Below are positions 42,955 through 53,470 of a stretch of DNA of 64,000 bases, piece after piece; the stretch's first letter is position 1, and every line of letters starts with the position of its first letter. The DNA comes from Elephas maximus indicus (lineage: Eukaryota; Chordata; Mammalia; Proboscidea; Elephantidae), in NCBI RefSeq assembly GCF_024166365.1, contig NC_064820.1:52739501-52803500 (forward strand), in the 5' to 3' direction. The notes below the pieces were generated by a model. The model searched no databases, had not been told where the DNA came from, and saw only the letters and a list, made by a program, of their open reading frames with translations. A program made the position numbers and the translations under genes.

Positions 42955-43150
42955 TGGATCTCAGTTCAGCCACTGCTCTCTCAGAAAGGTTTTCTTGACA
43001 CCCCGATATTGACTGACTTACTCTGTTTATGTACGTACATAATTCTTTTCTAAATTGATAAACATTTGTACTTTCGACTTCATCTAATGAATACTTGATT
43101 CAAAGAGGATGTCTCTCTTACTTCCACTGGGTCCTAACTAAATATTGATT
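42955..43150 (+). mobile_element. Possible L2 fragment
   Basis: ctctcagaaaggttttcttg-acaccc and following resemble the L2 stretch coding for the end of ORF2 and the 3' UTR (aaggtctttcctgaccacc-like). It may be one element with 43680-43802. Weak. Confidence 0.4.
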
Positions 43151-43356
43151 GGTTGCAAGATTAAGCAAATGTCTTTTTTTTTTCTAGACATCAATGGCTA
43201 ATCACTAATGATATTAATAATAATAATAAAACACAGGTTAACATCTTTCTGGTATTCTCTGTTTTCAGCCAAGAACAAAGAATTGCCTTTAGGAATGAAA
43301 ACTCATCTCCCTGAGAGCCAAGGTATCTGAGGACCACAAGTATATGATGGTACATA

Positions 43357-43376
43357 AGTTCTGCTTAAGCAGAACT
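43357..43376. repeat. Perfect 20-bp palindrome
   Basis: agttctgcttaagcagaact equals its own reverse complement. It directly precedes the 34-base-period tandem duplication, sharing its first bases. Confidence 0.95.
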
Positions 43377-43432
43377 CTGTCCTAAGATATTACGTGAACT
43401 CATTTGAACTCTGTCCTAAAATATTATGTGAG
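43372..43432 (+). repeat. Two-copy tandem duplication, period 34
   Basis: gaactctgtcctaa(g/a)atat-ta(c/t)gtga starts at 43372 and again at 43406, with 2 mismatches over about 27 bases. A local duplication. Confidence 0.85.
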
Positions 43433-43679
43433 TGGGGTGCCCCAAGTATGCCAGCTACAGATTGTCAATTTTCTTCAGGAGCAAATGGACTGGGACACAA
43501 AATAGACTGTGGTTTTTCCATCACGTGGAAGTCAGTCACAGAAAGACCACTTGGCAGAGATTTAGGGACTGGATTCAGCCTTTCAGATCCCTTCCAACTA
43601 TCAAGTTTAAGACTACCAAGTCATTCTGTATTTTTCCTTTATATATACATAATTCTTGTAAACATTTCTTTAATAACAT

Positions 43680-43802
43680 TCTTCCTGTGAGTTCCATGAG
43701 GTCAGGAGCTTGTTCTAACTTACTCATTCTTGTATGCCCAGAGCAGAGTGTGTAGCAGAGGAGACACTCAATAAAATATTGTTTATTGACTGACTGACAA
43801 GT
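43680..43802 (+). mobile_element. L2 LINE 3' end
   Basis: cctgtgagttccatgaggtc, ttactcattcttgtatgccc, agcagaggagacactcaata and aaatattgtttattgactga match the L2 3' terminus including its short terminal repeat (tgactgactga). Confidence 0.75.
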
Positions 43803-44027
43803 CTTATAAACCCAAAGAACAAACCTGTTGAAATGAATGTTTTAAAATAAATTTGCCATGACTTCCCCCTAAATTTAAATGGAAAGTCTTTAAAAGAGAA
43901 TTCAAATTATTGTGACTTTCAAAGCTTCAAGTTAAAATATGTGGAATTTTACATTGACTTCATGTTTCATTATTATAGGACAAGAGTTCTTAAGAACAGT
44001 AAATATCTACTTTTCTATACCACTGCT

Positions 44028-44190
44028 ACTAAATATATATATGTAAATTATATACACACTTATATGTAAATGATACGTAATGAAAATTACATTGTCTTCC
44101 AGTTTTCTTATTACTCCTAGTAAATTTATATATGTATAAAATATGTATAAATATATACATAAATAATATATATATTATATATATGTAATT
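44028..44190. repeat. AT-rich low-complexity block
   Basis: Mostly TA/ATA steps (tatatatatgtaaattatat, atatatacataaataatata, tatatattatatatatgta). Several stretches are self-complementary and could extrude as cruciforms. Confidence 0.85.
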
Positions 44191-44541
44191 TGTAGTGCCT
44201 TTTTTTTTTTTCTATTCAGGTATTAAAGGACTACTTCTTAAATTTGCTTATTGAGCCTGACTCTTTACTTCCTCGGTGCTCCAGTATTCTCATTCTGATA
44301 TCTGTCTTTGCCATCTAGGGTATTGGCTTAGCATTCTAAGTCCATGGGGCACTCTGTAAGGCCTGACAGGACTACATATTTACTAGGAGAAATAGGATTA
44401 ATTTTAATTTTAAAAGTTTTTAAGAGGAAAGAGCCTTTTTATAAATATTGTTTTTAGAAATCTGAGGGTAAATAAAACTGCGACTAAGAAATTTTAATGT
44501 TATTTTCTTAGAGTGTGAAACTGAGTGAATGGAAATCTATG

Positions 44542-44609
44542 TCGTCATTGATGCTAATTAAGGATCTACAATGTCCTCGTCATTGACGTTAATTAAGGAT
44601 CTGCAATGT
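44542..44609 (+). repeat. Two-copy tandem duplication, period 35
   Basis: tcgtcattga(tg/cg)(c/t)taattaagg-atct(a/g)caatgt is present at 44542-44574 and 44577-44609 with 3 mismatches in 33. Each copy contains TTAATTAA-like taattaagg. Confidence 0.88.
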
Positions 44610-45977
44610 AGATTCATTTGTCACCTTAGTGATTTCTTTATTTAACTTCAATGAAGACATTTGAAAGATGTTTTTGTTTTGGGGGGGGTTTTTTGTAACT
44701 CAAAAAGTTCATCTCATTAATTGAAAGACAAGGTCAACTAATCATGTCTCTAACTACTAAACACTATTTTTGTAATAGTTGCTGGTTTCTACAGTACATT
44801 GTTGCTGTCCATTAAACAGAACATCCAATATCTTAACAAGGCCAGATAGGACCTGTGATTAGAAAAGGAAAGTAATCAACGCTTCCTGCGGTGCTGAGGA
44901 GAATGTGGTCGTCATTAAGTAGATGCAGTAGCAGCTTCTCACTTTTGATTATATTCTAGAGAAAATATGACCTAATATTTCTTAATTATAGAAACACCAG
45001 CCAAAGAACAGTGGGGATAATGATGGTAGAATAAAATTACCCTGAGTTGCTTATGAATCAAATTATTGGCATCTTGGCAAGGATAGAAGGTTCAGGAACT
45101 ATGTATCTTAGCTTTTCTGTTTCCTTCCCTTGTCCCTAAACTAGGTTAAATGAGGAAACACAGACAATTTTAGCATCATTTTGAAAAAGGATAAAATTTC
45201 ATTTAGTAGTTTAGGACACTATAACAGGACTTAAAGAGGACTGATTACCTAACAGAATTAATAATATTTAATATTTCTTATCAACTTGAGACCCTCTCAC
45301 TCTGCATTAATACAAAAAATTATAATTTTAGGTTTCATCACACAAAATCAAAATACCTAGTTAATCAGTTAGAAATTAATCAGTTGATTAGTACTGAAAC
45401 AGAATTCACCTTAATCAATGTTCCCTTTTGTATTTTGCCATTGCTTCTTCTATTTCTTATGTCTGCCTATGTGTGCTCAACATGTGTGCAAAGAGGCAAC
45501 TGTATTTATTTCCAAACCTGTTTGTTTCTCTTGACTTGTTACAGAAATGATATAATTTAATTAACTATTTTAAAACCAATAAATGTGATCTTCCGAATAA
45601 AAAGTGTTGTTTCTATCAAAACTCTTCTGGAATCTCTGGATATTTTTGACAAATGCAATCACAAAAGCAAAAATGCCCTAAACTAGGTGTCAATAATATA
45701 GGGAGGAAAGTCATAAATATCTGGAAAGATTCTGGACTCAGGTTACTTCAAAATTGCCTTCAATTTTCATTTTACTCCCAAAAAACTAAAAGATGTAGTT
45801 TCTTATAGACGACGGTATGTTTTATGTCAGAAAGATGGCAAGTCAACATCTTGCACACTCAGAGGAGAGGTCATGACCACACACCAAAAGGTTGGAAACA
45901 CAGGCACATTTGTGTATTTTAAAGTAAAAGGCTTACATTCCACATGTATCATTTTTATGATTCCCTTCTTTCACTGT

Positions 45978-46008
45978 TTTTTTTTTTGTTGTTGTTGTTG
46001 TTGTTGTT
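45978..46008 (+). repeat. (TTG)n microsatellite
   Basis: A T run followed by seven TTG units. It resembles an antisense RTE/AAC tail, but no RTE sequence adjoins it. Confidence 0.85.
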
Positions 46009-46424
46009 TGTTTTTTCCAATGTCCTACCAATAGTCAGTCTTGATTGTGTAGATCAAGGATTTCCCACTGCTCTACTACCAGGAGTCACAAATTCAAGGT
46101 TTATAAGTGGGATGCTTGCAGCCAGATGTGCCTGTATATTGAGTGCCTTTAAGAGGGTCATTAATGCACCAGCTTGCCACAAGTGGTATCACTTCCTATT
46201 TTTTACTCTAGCCTGTCTCACACATATCCATTACATCCCTGGCACATTCCTGAGGGCATTTGAACTTTTGACCCAAGACTTAGACAAATCCCCAAGGAAT
46301 AACAAAGTTTTCTCTTTTCATTCAATTACCATCATACCTCATAGATATAAATACAATTATTTTCCTTCATAGAACTAATGTGTTACTCCATAACGGTAAA
46401 AATGTATACCTATGCAACATAACG

Positions 46425-46880
46425 TAACATGGTGTTTTCAGTTGCCTCACATGCGGGGGATAGCTGGACAATGAATAAGAAAGACCGAAGAAGAATTGAG
46501 GCCTTTGAACTGTGGTGTTGGACAAGAATACTGAATATACCATGGACCGCCAAAAGAACAAATGAATCTGTCTTGGAAGGAGTACAACCAGGATGCTCCT
46601 TAGAAACAAGTGTGGCGAGACTATGTCTCACATACTTTGGACATGTTATCAGGAGGGATCAGTCCCTGGAGAAGGACATTTTGCTTGGTAAAATAGGGGG
46701 TCAGCAAAAAAGAGGAAGACCATCAACGAGATGGATTGACTCAGTGGCTGCAACAGTGGGCTCAAGTATAACAACCAGTGCAACGATGGTGCAGGACCAG
46801 GCAGTGTTTTCCTTTCTGTTGTGCATAGAGTTGCTATGAGTCGGAATCAACTCGACAGCACCTAACAATAACAACTACAA
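46425..46880 (+). mobile_element. RTE LINE 3' end, sense
   Basis: Last ~455 bases of the element: gtgttttcagttgcctcaca, ggacaatgaataagaaagac, tgaactgtggtgttggacaa, tggaccgccaaaagaacaaa, ctcacatactttggacatgt, gaggaagaccatcaacgaga, then tgctatgagtcggaatcaac and cctaacaataacaac. Frame 46429-46839 is largely open (136 codons, ending in KRGRPSTRWIDSVAAT and beyond), less decayed than most RTE tails here. Confidence 0.92.
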
Positions 46881-46889
46881 TACAACATA

Positions 46890-47040
46890 AAGGAGCCCTG
46901 GTGACGTAGTGTTTAAGAGTTAATGTTCTAACCAAAAGGCGGGCTGCTCCTTGGAAATCCTAGAGGGCAATTCTACTCTGTCCTATAGGGTCACTATGAG
47001 TTGGAATCAACTCCACCACAGTGGATTTTTGGTTTTCTTT
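46890..47040 (+). mobile_element. AfroSINE, sense, just after an RTE tail
   Basis: aggagccctggtgacgtagt, gtttaagagttaatgttcta, accaaaaggcgggctgctcc, ttggaaatcctagagggcaa, ctctgtcctatagggtcact and atgagttggaatcaactcca. The B-box part is deleted (ggcgggctgctcc). The position suggests insertion in or beside the RTE tail. Confidence 0.9.
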
Positions 47041-47134
47041 AATGCAACATAAAATTCTAGGACAGAAGACATATATGTACGACGAAAATAAATAAATAAT
47101 GATAGTCATAAAAATTACACAATATTCAGGGACG

Positions 47135-47300
47135 GGGCCAAGTGTTGTACACATTTAATCTCCAAAATTATGAGGAAGATAATATTAACATCATCTCCAT
47201 TTTATAGATGAGGGAACCACCATGCCATTTCAGTAAGATAAATGACTTGCTCAAGGTCACCAGCTAGTTTATGACTAGGAAGGGATTCAAATCTAGGTGG
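47135..47300 (+). mobile_element. MIR relic
   Basis: tgttgtacacatttaatctc, catctccattttatagatga, gggaaccacc... and gacttgctcaaggtcaccag-ctag, then gggattcaaatctaggtggt follow MIR closely. Confidence 0.8.
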
Positions 47301-47999
47301 TCCAACCATAATGTCTGCAGTATGAGTAACAATGATATTCTGCTAGTTCGTGTTTGTGTGCAGAGAGAAAGGGAGAGAGACTGGGCCTATACAGAAGGTC
47401 AGTTTTTTCTTCCTTCTAGCCAATGTCTTCCTAAAGAAGGTAGACTTTGAAAAAGGTAAAGCCCCCCAGTTAGATTTTCCCCCAGAGATCAGTGGTTAAC
47501 AAACCTGAATGACTGTGCAGCCATTCAGCTCACTAGAATTTTCAAAATCATTTTGAAGACGGTGTGTCAAGTTATATATCACACCAGGTTATATTAGTCA
47601 TCTTTATTACCTTTTCTTATTGATGTGACAGACAGCACATGACATATTAAAAGTGTTAAGAAAAATATAGTAAAAGAGAATTTTAATGTAGTAAGTTGGA
47701 GAAGGCTTAAAAAAAGATAGCAAACCCTGGTTATATAGCAAGCATTAACTAATGTATTCTATATCGAGAATATAATGTCAAGTTTTGTAAAAATTTCTAT
47801 AAGGAAGCGTTCCAATATTTTGAGGTTATTCCAGTAACATGAAAATTCTCTATCAACCCCGTATATTTAATTTTCCTTAACTTTTTTTATACAATTTAGT
47901 AGAGAGTTTACTCCACTGTAATTTTAGTAATCTGTAGCTTGATTCTTCTCATGTATTAGCATAATTTATGTGAGAGGTAGATTATCACTGAATGACCAA
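47301..47999. other. Low-repeat stretch, no gene recognised
   Basis: About 700 bases with no supported gene or repeat. Confidence 0.5.
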
Positions 48000-48225
48000 G
48001 AGAATAAATGCTAGAGTCAGATAACACGGGTTCGAATTCTGGTAGCACATTTTTTCCTAACTGTATGATCTTGGATATATTATTTAAATTCTTAAGCTCC
48101 AATTTTTTCATCTAAGATAACAGCATTCAACTGTATACAGTAAATAAGTAAAGGTAAAATGATATAAACTAAGAAAAGTACTTAACCAGAGTTGTGTACA
48201 TGGTAAACACCAGTAATCCTAGCTG
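48000..48225 (+). mobile_element. MIR relic
   Basis: gctagagtcagataacacgg, gttcgaattctggtagcaca, ctgtatgatcttggatatat, cttaagctccaattttttca, aaagtacttaaccagagttg and tacatggtaaacaccagtaa follow the full MIR order in decayed form. Confidence 0.72.
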
Positions 48226-49263
48226 TTATTAAAATCTCTGTTACTATAATGAGATTATGTTCCAGTTAAGAGACCACAAGCACCCTCCATCCTTCCTCTC
48301 CCACTGAATGAATCTATGAAACCTGAACAAAACACAGGGAGTGGCTATTTGAAGAACCTAAAAGTAAAGAGTTGCAGGTGGATTGGGGAAGAAGACGAGA
48401 ATTAGAAGTACTTTGACTGGGTGGCATGTCTACCATTTTTATGTCCTTCAATATTTCCCAGCCTGATTCCAACAAAGTCCTAAACCTGCAAGTGGGCATC
48501 AGCACAAACAGGAAGCTCCAGAAAAGCCTTCAATTCTGGCTTGAGGATTAGGAAAAGGTCTCATAATGCTCAGAAAGAGGGGTGGAAAGCTCTCCCCTCC
48601 TGCCCCCCTTTTGTTTTTTTTTTTTCATTGTTGTACCTTGCCCTAGTCCATGATGGCCCACAGGTGCCTAAAACTCTGAGGGAGTGGAAACATCTCCTCT
48701 GATCAGAGGAGCTAAGACCTCAAAATGTGATGTGTACTCTCATTGCTTTTTGCCCCTCTCTATTCTGTTGCTTGATTCTAGTCATGAACACCTGTGAGGG
48801 AAGAGAGTGGCAGAGCAGGGTAAATAAAATCCTTTATTTATGACCAGAGGATTTCCAGGGAACCGAAAGTATTCAGGGAATTTCAAAGATGGACAAGCTT
48901 GGGAAAGCAGCCCTATGATTAGCTTATGAACTTCGTAGCTCACTGTTCAGCCACGCATATGTGATTTTGACATTAGACCTTGTTTAAAAACTGAACTAAC
49001 TTGTAGATCAGTACTTGTGTCTCAGATTGGCCACTGGGTGGCACACTGGGGAGGAAACCTAAGCAGCGCTGAGAAGTCTTCGAAAATAGAATTCATATCG
49101 TAACCACAACCTATAGAATGCTGGTTGGAACTTGTGATCTCTGAATGTCTTTAAGTGTTTTTCCTGTTAAAACAAAAATGTCAACATTCTCCATAGAATT
49201 CTAAAATACTTAGTGCCTCACAGCCTAATATTTAAAATGTGCAGATTACAACCCCAAATTACT
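48226..49263. other. Low-repeat stretch, no gene recognised
   Basis: About 1 kb, somewhat GC-richer around 48540-48800, with a T run at 48616-48627. Minus-strand frame 48314-48505 shows no motif. Confidence 0.5.
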
Positions 49264-49310
49264 CAGAATAGCAGCCAAGCTCTTAACCACTGCGCCACCA
49301 GGGTCCCAGG
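49264..49310 (-). mobile_element. AfroSINE 5' end fragment, antisense
   Basis: gcagccaagctcttaaccac then tgcgccaccagggtcccagg: only the tRNA-like head. It abuts an old L1. Confidence 0.78.
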
Positions 49311-51612
49311 TTAAAAGTAATAGTATGGAAGAAAAGATATGCCATGTGAAACTAATAAAACAAAAAAAAAAAAGGAGGAGTGGCTTTATTAATATCGGAC
49401 AAAGTAGACTGTAGAGCAAAGAAAATTACCACGAATAAAGAGGACCATTACACTATGTTAAAAAGGTCCTCAGCAAGAATACTTAATAATCCTAAATCTT
49501 ATTCATCTAATTAAAAACCTTCAAATACATGAGGCAAAAACTGGCAAAACTGAAAGAAAAAATAGGCAAAAGCACCAATATAGTTGGAGACTTCAACACT
49601 ACTTTCTCCGATGATCAACAGTGCTACAGTGGAAACTGTGAGAGCCAGAACTCAACAGGACAGCCTTGTTTTACTGGGTTTTGCAAGTTTTCTACTCTTG
49701 AGTGGGTGCAGCCTTACCACTTTTCTATTGCTAGTTTTAATGGAAAATATTTTAGTTTTCCTTCTCTGACAGGCTTCCACCTTACACAGGTTCCAGCTTT
49801 CACAGGTTTTTCTGTAATAAACAGAAAACCAGTAAGGTTATAGACAAGCTGAGCAATATCATCAACCAAAAGGATATAATTGACCTTTATAGAACACTCC
49901 TTCCAGCAAAGAAACAATCTTATTCTTTTCAAATGCACGTGGAATATTCACTAAGATAGAACAACATATACTGAACCATAAAGTAGGTCTTTTAATATAT
50001 TGAAAGGAAATGAAATCATGCAAAGTATGTTCCCTACTCATAATGAAGTTAAACTACAGATCAATGACAAAAAGATATCAGGAAAAAAAACTTGGAAACT
50101 ATAAACAACTCATTTTTAAGTCACCCATGGTTCCAAACATAAGCCTCAAGGGAATTTAGAAAATAATTTTAACTGAATGAAAAATGAAAATACAATTTAT
50201 CAAAATTTCTTAGATGCCAATAAGGCAGTACTTAGAGGAAATTTATAGCATTAGATATTTATAGTAAAAAAGTATTCATATCAATAACCTAAACTTCCAC
50301 CTTTAGAAATTAGAAAAAGAAGAGCAATATAAAGGAAAAAAAAAAAAAAAACAGAAAATAAGAAATCATAAAAATAAAAGTAAATATCATGATATGGAAA
50401 ACAATAACAAAAATAAAGAAAATCAATGAAACCAAAAACTGGTTCTTTCTTTGAAATGATCAATAAATTTGATAAATTTCTAGCAAGACTGACCAAAAAA
50501 AGCCACAAACTAAGAATATTGGGGATGAAGGAATGGATAACACTACAGAGCATGCGGACATCAAAATTACAATAAGAGAATACTATAAACAACTCTCTGT
50601 GTGTAAATTCAACAATTTAGATAAAATAGGCAAATTCCTTGAAAACCAAAAACTATCAAAACAAACCCAAAATTAAATAATCTGAATTGTCCTATAACTA
50701 TTAAAGAAATTGTGTCCATTGTCAAAAACCTTCTGAAAAAAATCAATCTACAAGCCTGGATAGTTTCATTGGCAGTTTCTATGGAACATTTAATAAACAT
50801 ATAATATCAATTCTATATCTTTAAAAAGTAGGACTAGAGAACATTTTATGAAGCCAGTGTCAGCCAAACACTACAACCAAAGACAGAATAAGAAGAAACA
50901 ACTGGTTACCAATTTTCTCATTAATAACTGGTAAAAAGATAATCAAACTAAATCTAGCAATATATATTTAAAAAGCACAATGACCTACAAACAAGTTGGG
51001 AATTATACCTAGAATATAAGGTTGGCTTAATATTTAAAAATCAATCAGTGCGATCCACAACACTAATAGTCTAAAGCAAAATAAAAACACTATTATATCA
51101 CTTAATGAAGAAAAACTATTTGACAAATTTAAAAATCCACTCATAATTTTAAAATCTCAGCAAATTTGGAGTAGAAAGGAACTTCTTCAACCTAAAAAAA
51201 AAAAAATTGTTTTCAAAAAATCTACAGCTAATATCTTACTTAAAGTGAAAATCGGAATGATTTCCTCCTAACAACGGGAACAAGGCAAGATTGTCCACTT
51301 TCACCACCCCTACTGAACATCATACCTAAAGTCATAGCCACTGCAATAAAGCAAGAAATGGAATAAAAAGGCATACAGATTGGAAAAGATGAAATAAAAC
51401 TCTATTCATAGATGACATGATTATCTATGTAGAATATCACAATAAGTATATTTTTAAAAACTCCTAGAAAGAATTAATGAGTAAGGTCACAAGATTAAGA
51501 ACAATATACACCAGCCTTATTTCTCTATACCAGCAATGAACAATTGGAAACTGAATTAAAAAATATATATATAATAGCTCCAAAAATATTAAATAATTAG
51601 GTAAGTTAATAA
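49311..51612 (+). mobile_element. Old L1, ORF2 from endonuclease to reverse transcriptase, with inserted DNA transposon
   Basis: Collinear with ORF2: gagtggctttattaatatcg-gacaaagtagac, aaaccttcaaatacatgagg, cttcaacactac, a foreign insert at 49627-49814, then agacaagctgagcaatatca, gacctttatagaacactcct, agatagaacaaca, acattttatgaagccagtgt, caaggcaagattgtccactt and the YADD-type box as FIDDM at about 51405-51419. Stops and indels throughout. It ends in the ORF2 middle near 51612; the 3' end is missing. Confidence 0.88.
49627..49814. mobile_element. Small inverted-repeat DNA transposon (Tigger/mariner-like MITE)
   Basis: A 188-base block between collinear parts of one L1 ORF2. Left end cagtggaaactgtgagagcc; reverse complement of the right end cagaaaaacctgtgaaagct. 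They align over about 27 bases (GAAACTGTGAGAGCCAGAAC against AAACCTGTGAAAGCTGGAAC). Both sides are flanked by TA (ta|cag at 49625-49627 and ctg|ta at 49812-49816), which fits Tc1/mariner or pogo-type insertion. It has no coding capacity. The family is not identified. Confidence 0.7.
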
Positions 51613-52135
51613 TTTCTTTTATAAGGACCAGCACAAAGCTGGTTCCTATGAGGCAGAGGTTAAAGACGTCCCAAATATCTAACTTTTGCAAGTTGCTGTA
51701 CCACACCATCATCTCTACCATCAACTACTTCCTCTCACCTCAGTACTGTCTCTCCTGTTTTGGGATTCCCTAATTCCCGGCAACATCTCACAGAACTCAC
51801 GAACCATATAAACGAAATGGCTCACGTGGTTGTGGAGGCTGTCAAGTCCCAAATTTGTGGGTCAGATGTAGACTTCTCCCTGGCCCTCAGTCATTGCCCA
51901 AAGTCACTCAGCTTTCTCACTCCATGGGCTGGGAAGCCCACTGCAACATCTCCTGTAGGTCTCTGCTGCTGGTCTTTGCTGCAGGCCTCTCCTTGGTGGT
52001 GGTGGTGGGCTCTGCCCTTTGCTCTGGAATTGGCTCTCCTTTAAGGCAAAACTGACCAATCCTCTTGGTAGGCCACAATTACCCTATCACACAATCACCT
52101 GGGTAGAGTTACAAGACCACGGCTAGTTTACTTTT
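51613..52135. other. Unassigned, possibly LTR-like
   Basis: GC-richer and pyrimidine-rich sequence (tcccggcaacatctcacaga, acgtggttgtggaggctgtc, aagtcccaaatttgtgggtc, tgctgcaggcctctccttgg) resembling parts of mammalian endogenous-retrovirus LTRs. I cannot fix ends or family. Overlapping frames 51760-52044 and 51855-52055 have hydrophobic ends but no gene evidence. Confidence 0.35.
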
Positions 52136-52906
52136 CATATATAGGAAGTTTCAAAATATGTAGTTACATTTACATTTAACTGCTGAATAATGCTGTCAAG
52201 GCCACAGGCACTTTCAATTTTCATTTCATCATCCTTAACTTGTTGACTTTTTATCCTTCTGCTTGTTGCCCCCTGGTCAAAACACAGCTCTGTAGCTTCA
52301 GGTGGAAGAATGGGGTTAAGAAGGAAGCCATATCTGTCCTGGCTACCAGGAAAGCAAACCCTTTCCAGAAGACCCCTCACCTCTAGCAGACTTGCCTTTA
52401 CATTTCTTTGGCAATAACAGAGTCAGTCACCCACCACTAAACCAATCACTAGCGAAGGACTAAAGGGTTACCTTGAATAACACAATAAATCATGTTTAAT
52501 CCCAGGGGCTGATGTAGAGTCTTTCTTCCTTAAAACCAATCAAACCACACAAGAAACTGCCTGCTTCTTCTACCTAATAGTATGAACTAAAATTTTTCTC
52601 ACTTGTTATTTCCACGTGATGTATGGAATTTTGTAGAGACTCCTTTTAATATATATTCATTCCAAATCCTCATCACAAGCAGTCTAGCATACCTAGCCTG
52701 GATCATAGAAATTGCATTTTAGATAAACATGAATTTATTTCACATCAAGGACTTAAAAAATATATAGACAAAAAAGTGCCAGGAAACTACACACAAAGGA
52801 ACAACTGCTTTGTAGAAAATAAACTCATACAGATCTCAGATAGAAATGTCAACAGCCAAAATGTTTTTATCCTATACTGTTAAATCATTTCTTAAAAATT
52901 TCCTTC
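52136..52906. other. No gene recognised; perhaps an old repeat at the left
   Basis: The left 380 bases (gctaccaggaaagcaaaccc, aataacagagtcagtcaccc) may be an old repeat I cannot name. The rest is unremarkable AT-rich DNA. Confidence 0.4.
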
Positions 52907-52917
52907 AAAATATTTCC

Positions 52918-53459
52918 ACAACAGCAAGGGAGAATGAAGAAAACTAATGACACAAGTGAAAGATTAGTCCAAAGGACGAATGGACCACAAGTACCACAGC
53001 CTCCACCAGACTGAATCCAGCACAACTAGATGGTGCCTGGCTACCCCCACCAAATGCTCTGAGAGGGATCACAATAGAGGGATCCAGACAGAGCTGGAGA
53101 AAAATGTAGAAAAAAATTCTGTTCTGACAGAGGCTGAAGAAACCCCAAGAGTGTGGCCCCCAGACACCCTTATAGCTCAGTAATGAAGTCACTCCTGAGG
53201 TTCACACTTCGCCAAAGATTAGACAGGCCCATGAAACGAAACAAGACTAAAGGGGCACACCAGCCCAGGGGCAAGGACGAGAAGGCAGGAGGGGAAAGGA
53301 AAGCTGGTAACGAGAACTCAAGGTTGAGAGGCAGAAGAGCATTGATATATCGTGGGATTGACAACCAATGTCACAAAACAATATGTATATTAATTGTTTA
53401 ATGAGGAACTAATTTGATCTGTAAACCTTATAGTTCAATAAAAAAGAAAGAAAGAAAGA
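52918..53459 (+). mobile_element. L1 3' end, older subfamily, 5'-truncated, with target duplication
   Basis: A 542-base piece of L1 3' UTR ending in AATAAA and (AAAG)n at 53437-53463. It is flanked by aaaatatttcc at 52907-52917 and 53460-53470, an 11-base duplication. The sequence is shared with 4317-4826 and 1665-1885. It differs from the young L1 3' UTR except for short stretches such as ctagatggtgcctggctac and the terminal polyadenylation region. Confidence 0.9.
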
Positions 53460-53470
53460 AAAATATTTCC

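Larger units (their letters stand above)
43803..46424. other. Low-repeat stretch, AT-rich core, no gene recognised
   Basis: Contains an AT-rich block at 44028-44190, a tandem duplication at 44542-44609 and a (TTG)n run at 45978-46008. A 142-codon plus-strand frame (45944-46372) is Leu-rich because it reads through the TTG repeat; I do not call it a gene. Confidence 0.5.

Noticed and set aside
45944-46372. 142-codon frame with a Leu/Phe-rich N-terminus that looks like a signal or membrane segment
   Set aside because: The hydrophobic run is the translation of T and TTG repeats (45970-46008). The rest has no motif.
47500-47580. Possible MER5-type relic (gatcagtggttaacaaacct)
   Set aside because: Only the first ~20 bases resemble MER5; the remainder does not follow the consensus.
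49529-49843. 104-codon frame joining L1 and the inverted-repeat insert
   Set aside because: It is a chance read-through of an L1 fragment into a non-coding MITE-like insert.
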